From: Anthracocystis setariae
Lineage: Eukaryota; Basidiomycota; Ustilaginomycetes; Ustilaginales; Ustilaginaceae
Length of the DNA: 64,000 nucleotides
NCBI GenBank assembly: GCA_928724745.1
Contig: CAKMXJ010000005.1
Location: 248,001-312,000 of the forward strand
Direction: 5' to 3'
In this document: piece after piece, positions 9,714-19,010 of the stretch
Position numbering within the stretch: the first letter of the stretch is position 1
How the letters are laid out: every line of letters starts with the position of its first letter
Translations under genes and position numbers: made by a program
Notes under the pieces: generated by a model
What the model was told of the DNA's origin: nothing
The model's input: only the letters and a program-made list of their open reading frames with translations
Databases searched by the model: none

Positions 9714-10185
9714 CCTACACACGCACTGCCAAATCAAGACAAATTGTTCTTCAATTCTTCAACCAACAAAACGGCAAACGAGTGAGAAAAAAAAAAAAAA
9801 AAAAAGAGTGACAGAAGAGTTGGGCTAAGTTCAAAGAAAGTGGTCTCGTCGTCGTGCTCTTGTTGCTGCGGTTGGTGTTGTTGTCTTGTGTGAAGAGACT
9901 GTGGTCGGCCAAAGAAAAGTGACAGTGTAAAACCCCCAAAAAATGGAACGAGAGAGCCATTGGATCATGTATGGACAAGAAAAAGGGAGTGTATGGCCTT
10001 CCTGAGGCAGGCGAGAATTTCTTGCTGGTGTGGCGAGTGGGAGGAGTTTGATCGTCGATGCCCTCAGTAAACGCGGGGTATAGCCTCTGGGCCCGTCTGC
10101 GGACGGGCAAAGAGTACATTTGTAAAATGCGAGCACATACACTGCAGCTCATCGAAAAGCTCAGGTGCGTTTCGATGCCGCTGGC
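9714..10185. other. Convergent intergenic region with A19 tract
   Basis: The phosphatase and the downstream kinase converge here. A 19-nt A run at 9787-9805 lies about 75 bp after the phosphatase stop. No coding signal is recognised. Confidence 0.5.
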
Positions 10186-13100
10186 CTAGCGATGAGAAGC
10201 ATTCTCAAAGAAGGTGGTGAAGCGCTTGATCTTCTTCAATCGGTTCTGATGCTTGTCCTCGCTGCCAGACAGGCTCGGCGAAGCGGCAGAGCGACGATTC
10301 ATCTCGGTGTTCGAGTCGTTGGAAAGCGCCGACACTCGGCCATTGTCAACGCCGAGCTTAGCCGCCGCCTTTGTGGCGTCCTTCCCTGTGTCGGCCTCGT
10401 CATAAGCAGCTGGCGCTTCGTTGCCAGCAGCCTTGTTGGCACTGCTAGCTGCCGAAAGCTCACCCGTCGAGGCTTTCGATCGCATCGAAGTCAAGCCTGT
10501 GCCATTCCTTCGCTTACCGAGGCGGTTGAACGGACGACTTGAAGACGAAGAATAACTGGCCGAAGCTGGAATGCGCGAAGACTCTTGACGTCGCAACAGC
10601 CGGTAAGTATCGACGACACCACGCGCGAATAGGTTGGCACCTCTACCGCCGTTGAGTTCGGATTTGAGCTCGCCGTCCGGACCTGAGAGCTCGACCATGT
10701 CCCAGTCATCGTCCTCGTGGTCACTCTCACGGATAGCACCGTTGCTGGGCCGGCCAACCGCAGAAGGGACCGTCTTGCGGGGTGCCGCAGATTTGCTGGC
10801 GTATGAGCTGGCGGGTGAGCTTTGCACCTGACTCGCCGAGTGATCGCTTTGCGAGTCCAAGGTGTTCGTGGTAGCATCTCGGCTGTGAGGTTGAATGGAG
10901 TCGCTGTGCACGGCGCCAGCAATCGACGAACCGTTGGCTGACGATGCTTCCATGCTGGCTTCATGCTCAAGCTGGGCCAGCACAGCAGCTGCGGCGAGGG
11001 CGGCAGCCGCATCATCTTCCTCCTCGGCGATGGACATGTCGCCGACGGAGGCTTGAGTCGAGACAGGGCGAGCGGTAGGCTGACGCTGTACTTGTTCTCG
11101 AACAACGTTGGCGATTGGTGGGCGATCGGCTACAGCAGCAGCGAGCACTGCAGGGGTAGTAGGTGACGGTGCCGTCTTTTCTTGGGCGCCTCGCTTGACA
11201 GGAGAATCAGGAACCGGAGCTTCTCCGGCAACATCGTATCGCTGCTCCGTGGAGAAGATCGAATGGATCGAATCCGAATCTTTGCGACCGCGGAACGAGT
11301 AGCCGTCAAAGAGATTGCTGGCTGCGGAGGTCTCTCTCTCGTCCATGCTTTGGTCAGGTGTAGCTGCGGCTGCGAGTCCGCCATTCTGACTATCGCCACC
11401 GGCGGCTTCGGCGTCGGGGCCGGCAGCTGCAGCCAGGTCTGTGCTCGCATCGACATCGTGAGCAACAGTAGGCTGCATTTCGAGGAACGTTTCGTCGAAG
11501 TTCTGCGTGTCCATCTCGTTGTCAGGATCGATGGGCGGGATGTAAGGAGGGATGTACCGCTTGTGAAAGATGTGATCCCACTCGATCATGGAGAAGTAAG
11601 GATGCTTTTTGATCCTAGGCTCCTTCATTCGCAGCTGGGGATTCCTCTGCAACAGACCGCGGAGTATACTTTTGGTATCCTGATCCAGCACTCGGTCCTC
11701 CGGGAAGACCAGAGGGTCACGCAGCACCTTGGCGTACATTTCGGCATGTGTGTCAGCCCAAAAAGGAGTGATACCGGTCAACATCTCATAGAGCATGGTG
11801 CCGAAGCTCCACCAGTCGACTTCGTACGAGTATGGCTGACCCTGAAGCACCTCGGGAGCAAGGTATTCGGCCGTGCCACAGAAAGTGGTGGTGGTCTCGC
11901 GCTCTTCAAGCCAGCGGCTGGACGAGGATCTGGATGGTATATCCGAAGCGTCGTCGGACGCCGACATCCAGTGAGCCGATCGAGACTTGGGCACGTTCGT
12001 GCTGGAATGCGAGCGGCCAGGAGAGGTTGGAGGGGGCGTAATGCTTCCAATGGAACGGCTGCGGCTGGAGAACTCTTTCGAAAGACCAAAGTCAGACAGC
12101 ACGATGTGGCCGTCAGCGCCGATCAAGACATTCTCGGGCTTGAGATCACGGTAGATGACACCAGCTTTGTGAAGACCTTCGACACCTTCCACGATCTCGG
12201 CGGCATAGAAGCGTGCACGATCGCGACCCAGACGACCCCATCGAGAGAGCTGGGTGGCAAGATCGCCACCGGGGTGGAAGTCCATGACGAGGTAGAGATT
12301 GTTGCGGTCGTGGAACGACCACCAGAGACGAACGACGAAAGGATCGAGCACGTCCTTTGCCATACGCTTGAGAACAGCTTGCTCGGTCAGCGTATGCTGA
12401 AGCTCTTGGTGAGCGAGCACGTGCCTTTTGTGGATGGACTTCATCGCATAGAGGCCGCTCGAAGGCGTGTGACGAACCAGTAGCACTTTCCCGGCACAGC
12501 CCTTGCCAAGCACACGGATCATCTCAAAGTCGTCGACAGTGACCTTGTTGGAACCCTTGCGACGACGTTGAGATGGTTGGCGCTGGGACCTGTCTGCGTC
12601 GACGTCCTGTTCGGCACTGACATCCGCCAGCTGTTCCGCACTTTGCTCTTCAGGAATGATCTCTATGTTGGTGTTGGTGGAACGGCTGTCGTCAGCCATG
12701 GCACGCTTCTCCGATGGTGCGGTTTCGACCGAACCGGCTCGCGAGGCCATAGTCGCGCGGCTCAATCGGCCAGCAGGCGTGTCTGCTCGTGAAGAGTCGT
12801 CGGGAGAGTCGAGATCCAGATCATCTTCGGTAGGTGCGCCGTCCTCAAGGTCTGACTGGGCTGGAGCCACACCCACATTCGTGTTGCGAGGTGCTACGGA
12901 TGACTTGACGTGCTCTGCTAAGTCGCTTCGAACCTTGCGGACACGGCGCTCTACTCGGACACTTTGAAAGTCATCATTGCCAACACGAATGAATCGCTTC
13001 CATGCCTTGTGCGCTCGGATCGCCGGTTGGTTGGACAGCGCCGTGAAGTAAGTAGCAAGCTGGGTGGTCGTGGACTGTGAGGCCAGCTTCGCCATCTCCT

Positions 13101-13767
13101 CAGACTGGGGCGAAAGGGGTGCTGACGGCGGAGGCGACACAGCGCCGCCTGCAGATCCTTCAGGCGTGGGTGAAGTTGGCTCCGCAGCAAGGTTGGCAAA
13201 TGTGGTACGGATGCGGGATGCGTTCGGTGACAAGGTGCGAGAGATGGTTTGAAAGAACTTGCGACCACTCGAATGGGGAACAGATGTGGGCAAGGTGGGC
13301 AGGGCCGGAAGCAGGTTTTGCGAGCCATCTCTGAGTTTGGAGTCCATCTCACAAATTTCGTTGACAGTACGGATGAGGGTCAAGTTGTGAGTGGGCGTTG
13401 TGACGTAGAGGGTGTAGCAAGCAAAGACCTGTTTGCGCTTGCGCCCTTCACGCTTGTCCTTAGCTTCAGCTACGCTGATGCTCCAGGGTCCGTCTGCAGA
13501 TCTGCCGAGATTGGCAGTAGGGCCTGCCATTACAGAGTCGAGCTCGGCAGCATGGAGCCTAGGGCTAGCGGTCAGCGAATTGGGGTTGCCATCATCGTCA
13601 AAGAGACCGCGAACACTGGTACGGTTGCTGCTAGAGTTTGCTGAGGTTCCGTGACTCGTACGGTGTGACAGTTCCCTGAGACCTGCAAAGGTGCTGAACT
13701 TTTTGTGACCAGAGACGGGAGAGGAAGGGGCGGCGGCTTGCGTCATCGGTGCTACCGAGGTGGGCAT
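10186..13767 (-). CDS. AGC-family Ser/Thr protein kinase with N-terminal PX-like domain
   Basis: A large (1193-residue) kinase, probably a phosphoinositide-recruited signalling enzyme. Residues about 92-270 resemble a split PX domain (CYTLYVTTPTHNLTLIRTV, LPALPTLP, YFTALSNQPAIRAHKAWKRFIRV). The kinase domain spans about 414-726, with the Gly loop GKGCAGKV (421-428), Lys443, YRDLKPEN (539-546), DFG (559-561) and TFCGTAEYLAPE (628-639). About 60 Ser/Pro-rich residues are inserted between DFG and the TFCGT activation site. FDGYSF (820-825) matches an AGC hydrophobic motif and FLEMQP (761-766) a turn-motif region. The 370-residue tail is disordered and Ser/Ala-rich. It is not the NDR kinase (no Mob-binding region) nor PKA. 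The nearest described analogues are YPK/SGK-type enzymes; exact orthology is unresolved. Confidence 0.85.
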   Translation of the reverse strand: MPTSVAPMTQAAAPSSPVSGHKKFSTFAGLRELSHRTSHGTSANSSSNRTSVRGLFDDDGNPNSLTASPRLHAAELDSVMAGPTANLGRSADGPWSISVAEAKDKREGRKRKQVFACYTLYVTTPTHNLTLIRTVNEICEMDSKLRDGSQNLLPALPTLPTSVPHSSGRKFFQTISRTLSPNASRIRTTFANLAAEPTSPTPEGSAGGAVSPPPSAPLSPQSEEMAKLASQSTTTQLATYFTALSNQPAIRAHKAWKRFIRVGNDDFQSVRVERRVRKVRSDLAEHVKSSVAPRNTNVGVAPAQSDLEDGAPTEDDLDLDSPDDSSRADTPAGRLSRATMASRAGSVETAPSEKRAMADDSRSTNTNIEIIPEEQSAEQLADVSAEQDVDADRSQRQPSQRRRKGSNKVTVDDFEMIRVLGKGCAGKVLLVRHTPSSGLYAMKSIHKRHVLAHQELQHTLTEQAVLKRMAKDVLDPFVVRLWWSFHDRNNLYLVMDFHPGGDLATQLSRWGRLGRDRARFYAAEIVEGVEGLHKAGVIYRDLKPENVLIGADGHIVLSDFGLSKEFSSRSRSIGSITPPPTSPGRSHSSTNVPKSRSAHWMSASDDASDIPSRSSSSRWLEERETTTTFCGTAEYLAPEVLQGQPYSYEVDWWSFGTMLYEMLTGITPFWADTHAEMYAKVLRDPLVFPEDRVLDQDTKSILRGLLQRNPQLRMKEPRIKKHPYFSMIEWDHIFHKRYIPPYIPPIDPDNEMDTQNFDETFLEMQPTVAHDVDASTDLAAAAGPDAEAAGGDSQNGGLAAAATPDQSMDERETSAASNLFDGYSFRGRKDSDSIHSIFSTEQRYDVAGEAPVPDSPVKRGAQEKTAPSPTTPAVLAAAVADRPPIANVVREQVQRQPTARPVSTQASVGDMSIAEEEDDAAAALAAAAVLAQLEHEASMEASSANGSSIAGAVHSDSIQPHSRDATTNTLDSQSDHSASQVQSSPASSYASKSAAPRKTVPSAVGRPSNGAIRESDHEDDDWDMVELSGPDGELKSELNGGRGANLFARGVVDTYRLLRRQESSRIPASASYSSSSSRPFNRLGKRRNGTGLTSMRSKASTGELSAASSANKAAGNEAPAAYDEADTGKDATKAAAKLGVDNGRVSALSNDSNTEMNRRSAASPSLSGSEDKHQNRLKKIKRFTTFFENASHR

Positions 13768-14385
13768 GATGGAGAGCCTAAGTTTGGGTGCTTGTCGAGC
13801 TAAAGTGAAACGTAGATGGTCGGGCAGCTGATAAATGCGATCGGGTTATGCGGCCGCTGTCGAGACTGGCGCACACGCAGATGCGAAGAGAAGAGGTCGG
13901 AGCGCCCAACTTGACGCAGATACGTCGGTATGCTAGGAAGGGTGTTCTTACACGACAGGCTGCATCAAAAGCAAGGAATCGGCGCAGGTCGAGCAAATGA
14001 AGTTGGAACAAATTGAGACGGAGAGAGACTGGCAGATTGAAAAGCAACAGATCGTGTAGATCGTATGGACAGATATTGGTGAAGATGGTGCAGAGAAGAC
14101 GGGGACTGAAGCAAAAGGGTGAAAGAAAAACAATCAAAAGAGATTGCAAAGATGAGCCGCCGTCGAGTTGGAAGGTGACAGAGATGGTTCGAGGCCGACA
14201 AAGCCGGCGTCAGGAAAGTACGAGGGCTTGGTACTGCAGACAATCCAGGGTGAGATGGGCGTCGCAGCAAGCTTGTGGCTCTGACTATGAATAACTTTTG
14301 TCGCACGATGTGGTGGCGATGGTGGAGACGCGAGTTGAATCTGTTGTTGAAATGGGCAACAGCCGGGGTTGGAAGGGGGATGGAG

Positions 14386-14394
<9 letters not shown>

Positions 14395-14420
<26 letters not shown>
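14395..14420. repeat. (GAG)n trinucleotide microsatellite
   Basis: About nine uninterrupted GAG units in the upstream region of the PX kinase gene. Confidence 0.9.
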
Positions 14421-15832
14421 TGGAAAAGGATGAGGTAGGATGGATCCGAACGATAGGTGAAAAGTGTCAAGTGCAAGCGGGTTGGCGAGTGTGAGACTGT
14501 TCAAGTGTGTGAGCGATGCACCTCAAAGGGGCTTGCGGTCTAGTGCTGAGACTAAAAGTGGCCCTAAGCTGCACCGTCTTCTGGAAAAAATGCCAAAATC
14601 CCAGACTCAGCAGCAGCAGCAGCCTACAGAATGCAGACGCCCGACGCCAGACTCCAGACTGCACGCAACCAAGCAATGCACCCACGCACGCACTCGCGCC
14701 AAAAATTCAAAAGAACACACACACACACACATGCTCAAAAACACAGACTGACAACCCTGGAGGGAAGCGGGCGCAAATACACTCGAAAAAAGGCGCTCCT
14801 CTCCGCCCTTGTCGGAGGATCCACTTGCGTCTATTTCCGCCAACCAGAAACACTACACTTACTGCATGCACCGTACTGTTTCGCCTCGGAGTGAGCATGC
14901 AACTACGGTACTGAACTATGCCAATGGCGCACTACAGTATACAGTTCAGCAGCAGCGACCCACCCTACCAGCCGTTGTCTAGGAAAATGGGGAATGCGAA
15001 AGCACTTTTGCTGCCCGATAATGAGGAAAGGCAAAGTACGAGCCTCTCAGCCTTGTCTCTTCTCTGTCCCATGATCGTGGTGCCGTCGGTCAACGTGATA
15101 GACAGGCGAAATGGATGAATTTTGAGACAATGCAGGGTGCAGTCCAGACGGATGGCAGAAAGCCCGACAGGCTTCTCACAGGCCTCTGCTCTGCACTTGA
15201 CTGAAAGCTGCTTTCAGCACAGGGACCGTCTGGAACATTCATTCGGCCGGACACGAAAACGCATCTCTGCCGGACTTTGTTGGTGGAAATGTGGGATTTG
15301 CAAGCTGCAGCTGTCGTGAGCATGCAGAAGCATCCATCGAGCGAGGCAAGCGAGCGTTCATGGTGTGTTTCTCTCTTGCTAGCTTGCCTTCGAATTGACG
15401 TCTGCTACTGTACCGGCTCACAGTAAGGTCCACACGATCCATCGGCTGCTCCGAAGCTTATCTGGACAGGTGGATCCGACCTCACATCAGCTGATTCCCA
15501 TTCTCTCTATCTTGAGTTTACTATGATAGTAGATACTTTGCGTCCCTTCAAGCAAGCACGGGTTCTTCTGTCAATCCGCGTTCAGGACGCTGACTTTCAA
15601 GCCTTCTTATTGTTTTGACTTCAGCCAACGATTCCCTCTTAGCTCGACAGACGTGTACTGTTCTGTACTGCACAGCCACAAATGCTAACCGGTACGTGTG
15701 AACAAGCGACGAGGCTCAAGTTGTCGTCGCAAGCAGCTTGACGGCCATCCAAGGTGGACAAGCCTTCATTTTCAGTTCCCCGATTGCAGGTGACGAAAGT
15801 TAGCTCACTTCTTCAAAGAAAATCAAAAAAGG

Positions 15833-15855
15833 AAAAAAAAAAAAAAAAAAAAAAA
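15833..15855. repeat. A23 homopolymer
   Basis: A 23-nt adenine run in non-coding DNA. Similar tracts occur at 9787-9805 and 28284-28303, and T tracts at 21682-21696 and 33859-33881. Confidence 0.9.
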
Positions 15856-16292
15856 CAATTCGACGAAAAAAGATCGACGCTTTATTCAGTTTGAGCACAC
15901 ATATCCAGCGTACTGTACTCTGAAGAGTATTCACGAGCATGTTGGTCTTCCCTCTCTATAATCACATTTCTCAACCGTGTTCCCTCTGCATAGAGTGGCG
16001 ACGTTCTATGATCACGCCTGTCACGACCTCATCACATCCAACATCCCCGATCGATTACCGCTTGCACATAGAAGTCGCACGTACACTGGGAGAACTGAAT
16101 GCAAGGTTTGAGATTAAGTCAAGTACCGTTCAAGGAATCGCCTGACAACAAAGGCGATGAAAAATTGACTGCACGATTCTGGGTACGTTTCATCCAGCAC
16201 GCGAGAGCAGTATCGACGTGTGCAAGCGACCGCACCGACTCTCCAGAGTAGTGATATTTGTCAAAAGTGAATATGCTGCTGCCTCCACCGTC

Positions 16293-19010
16293 TTAGAATC
16301 CATCGAGCGCGGAGAGGCAGCTATCGTCGGCATCGCCGTAGCTTTCCCCGAACAGCTTCTTCTGCCGACCTCTCGCTTGATCTCGCTCCCACTCACGATC
16401 GCGTTCGCGCTCCATCTCGCGCTCTTTGCGAATCTTCTTCTTCATCTTCTCCTTTTCCCGCTTCTTGTCGCATGTGCACACCATGGCGAGATTGACAGCG
16501 GAAATCTGAGCCGAGTCCGAGCAGCTCTCAGCGGGAGAGCCAGACGATTCACGATCGTGCAGAGCACCTACAACAATGTGCCTTCCTTGTGAGATGGCGG
16601 CATCGTCGGTCGCTTCGGAGCGCGCCGAGCTGAGAGACCATTCGTCTACGCTCAGAGATCGCACGCTCGCGCGCAGGTCGGACATGGACGATCGCCATCG
16701 AGACTCATCTCCTGACATCTCTGAAAGTTCGGCTGAGCTGCTACCATGCCGTTTAGGGCTTGATGGTGCTGCTGACAAAGTTACTTGCCTCTGCATGTCC
16801 GTTCCATTCGATTCACTTTCTGCGTCCGTGAGCTGCGCGGATCCTCTCGAAGAGGTCGGTGCCGAAGACTCTGCGCTGCAATCTCTGAGGCGCGAGCGCA
16901 GCGATCGACAGAAGCGGCACTTGCTTGACTTCTTCTTGGCGTGTCCGTCACGGCTGAGAGACCGCACCCGCATCACACGCGATTCGTCCTCGTCCAGATC
17001 GAGTGCCGACCCTTGCGCACCAAAGCTAGATCGCAATCGAGGCGATAGGCGGGGCATAGACATGTCGGCATGGTGGAAACTAGGTCGGCGAGATGAGTCT
17101 GGCGTGGTTGCTTCCGAAGCCGAAACATCGGCGCTCGAGATGCCGCTCATCAGGTTCAAGGAGGAAGACATCTTGCCGCGCCTGTGCTCCCAGCTACTCG
17201 TGTTGACTGTCTCGACCGACGACGAGAATCTGGCTTCATCCGCGAAATCTGTTTCCTTGGGGGTTTTGAGCTCATCCTCCCAATTGTGCCCGTTGACTCT
17301 TGATGCGCCCTTGGCATGACTGGATGGGAGGGCGGGCTGCGCAGCAGCGATATCAATTTGCTTGGGGGCACATGCACCGGGCAAACTTGAACCTGTACAG
17401 GGCGTCGAGCCGCTCTTGTGGTGGAAACTATCGGCAATCTGCTCGGAAGGACTGAGGTCGGGACTGGTGCAGTTGCTGCTTATCCAGCTGTTCTCATTAC
17501 CCGGCGACTCGGTGCCGTCCCCATCCCCGTCGCTGCTGAGACTGCTCCAGGGATCGATCGAGGAGCATCTAGAGGAGAGGGGCGAGGAGGAAGCATGAAG
17601 CAAACTTGACCAGCCCGGATTCAAAGCTGCAGCACCGAGCACACCAGGTGCAGGTGGATGCACACCTGAAAGACGTGTAGCCTCCTTGCCGCCTATCCCT
17701 TTTTCCAAGCCTGGGCGTCGCGGTGTGGATTGCGGGCTGACAACGGGCATCTTTACGATGATTGTGGCAGGCCGAAAGGACTTCGGACTCGAGCTGGATT
17801 TATCCGTCATTGCAGCCTCGGGGCTGCCACAATCGTCTGCTGGGGCCGTTGCATCTCGAAGAACTTCCATGTCGGAGGAGAGGTCTGCGTCGGTGCTCTG
17901 CAAGTTTGTGGGCTTGTTCTCGCCTGCAGAGCTTGTCGAAGGCGACTGGCTCGAGGCGACGCCAAAGTATCCAACGCTGGCGTATGCGCCGATCGACTTG
18001 TGCAGGCTAGGGCTTGGCATAGGGGTAGCATCAGGCGAAAAGTTGCGCAAAGCAGGTGGCGTAGATTCGGGGCTGGACGGCTCATTTTTGGGAGGAGTCG
18101 CTGGCTTCTCCGTTGCCGAAGGGGTGGCGGCAGTGATCTCAGGGGCCAAGCTGTTCTGAAGGCCTCCGAACGAGCGGAAACCGTGAACTGGCAAGCTCAC
18201 CTTCTGCGATACTTCCGGCTGCGGCTGAGCTTGTGTGGGCCTCTGGGTGCCGCGTGGATTCCATTTTGTATCACCTGCGAGAGCAGTGGCATGCTGCGAT
18301 GATGACAAAGCCGAGAAGTGGAGAGATTTGCCACTGGCCATGAGACCAGACTGCTGTTGACGAGGTTGGTACCCGACCGAGGCGATCATGGTGCCATTCT
18401 TGATGCAGGCCCAATTTTCGAGGCTCGAGTCGTGGAAGAAGCCGACGTCAGGTGCAGGCTTCTCGGCTGGCTGCATGGCGACATGGCCGTCTTCAACGGA
18501 AGAGGCATCGTCGTCGGCGGAGTCGTCGCCGTTGTAAGATGTCGAGCGCGGTGGGAGGCTCATGTCGAATTCGGATCCTCCCTGAGTACATTTGATGGGA
18601 CGACGGTCGTACGACTCGCCGGAAAGCACAAAGAACTCTTCTGGGGGAGCTTCGTCGAAGTGTACATGGCGAGAGTGGGACTGCAGAGCGAGATTGCGAG
18701 GAGCAGCGAACGAGGTGGGCAGAGGATTGGAGGCAATACGGTCCTGGACGGAATTGGCTTGGAGGCGATTGGCGATGTACTCGTTCGTCATGCTGGAAAT
18801 GGGAACGGAAACCTGACGTTTGAGACATGGGGCACGAACGCAGGTGGTTGTTCTGGCAGGGATGAGATGGTGTCGGATTCGATCCACTTTGGGTGACAAT
18901 TGGGCTGCTTCGACAGCTGGCAGCTCAGTCTCTGCATCAAGCGCAGAGAGAATCTCAGTCGATGTCTCGATGCGGAGCTCCACCGGAGCTGGTGTTGCGG
19001 AAGGCTCCAT
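16293..19010 (-). CDS. Large Ser/Pro-rich protein of unknown function
   Basis: I do not recognise this 905-residue protein. Most of it is low-complexity and predicted disordered. One block stands out at residues 114-155: RHVHFDEAPPEEFFVLSGES followed by YDRRPIKCTQGG. It looks conserved in style and begins with an RVxF-like protein phosphatase 1 docking motif (R-H-V-H-F). Near residues 665-680 a CRFCRSLRSRLRDC segment suggests a small Cys cluster, and CTCDKK appears late. The last 60 residues (REKEKMKKKIRKEREMERER) are a highly charged helix or coiled coil. A PP1-targeting or scaffold role is possible but unproven. The frame is intron-free and starts at the first ATG (19010). Confidence 0.7.
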   Translation of the reverse strand: MEPSATPAPVELRIETSTEILSALDAETELPAVEAAQLSPKVDRIRHHLIPARTTTCVRAPCLKRQVSVPISSMTNEYIANRLQANSVQDRIASNPLPTSFAAPRNLALQSHSRHVHFDEAPPEEFFVLSGESYDRRPIKCTQGGSEFDMSLPPRSTSYNGDDSADDDASSVEDGHVAMQPAEKPAPDVGFFHDSSLENWACIKNGTMIASVGYQPRQQQSGLMASGKSLHFSALSSSQHATALAGDTKWNPRGTQRPTQAQPQPEVSQKVSLPVHGFRSFGGLQNSLAPEITAATPSATEKPATPPKNEPSSPESTPPALRNFSPDATPMPSPSLHKSIGAYASVGYFGVASSQSPSTSSAGENKPTNLQSTDADLSSDMEVLRDATAPADDCGSPEAAMTDKSSSSPKSFRPATIIVKMPVVSPQSTPRRPGLEKGIGGKEATRLSGVHPPAPGVLGAAALNPGWSSLLHASSSPLSSRCSSIDPWSSLSSDGDGDGTESPGNENSWISSNCTSPDLSPSEQIADSFHHKSGSTPCTGSSLPGACAPKQIDIAAAQPALPSSHAKGASRVNGHNWEDELKTPKETDFADEARFSSSVETVNTSSWEHRRGKMSSSLNLMSGISSADVSASEATTPDSSRRPSFHHADMSMPRLSPRLRSSFGAQGSALDLDEDESRVMRVRSLSRDGHAKKKSSKCRFCRSLRSRLRDCSAESSAPTSSRGSAQLTDAESESNGTDMQRQVTLSAAPSSPKRHGSSSAELSEMSGDESRWRSSMSDLRASVRSLSVDEWSLSSARSEATDDAAISQGRHIVVGALHDRESSGSPAESCSDSAQISAVNLAMVCTCDKKREKEKMKKKIRKEREMERERDREWERDQARGRQKKLFGESYGDADDSCLSALDGF

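Larger units (their letters stand above)
13768..16292. other. 2.5-kb non-coding region upstream of the PX kinase
   Basis: This holds the long promoter/5' UTR of the kinase and the 3' flank of the next minus-strand gene. On the kinase's sense strand, 13.8-14.5 kb is pyrimidine-rich. A (GAG)n tract lies at 14395-14420, (CA)n at 14715-14731 and an A23 tract at 15833-15855. TACAGTA/TACTGTA heptamers occur at 14933, 15406 and 15911. I find no gene. Confidence 0.5.

Noticed and set aside
9787..9805. Poly(A) tracts as marks of retroposed genes
   Set aside because: The tracts (9787, 15833, 28284) are not preceded by intronless copies of other genes or flanked by target duplications.
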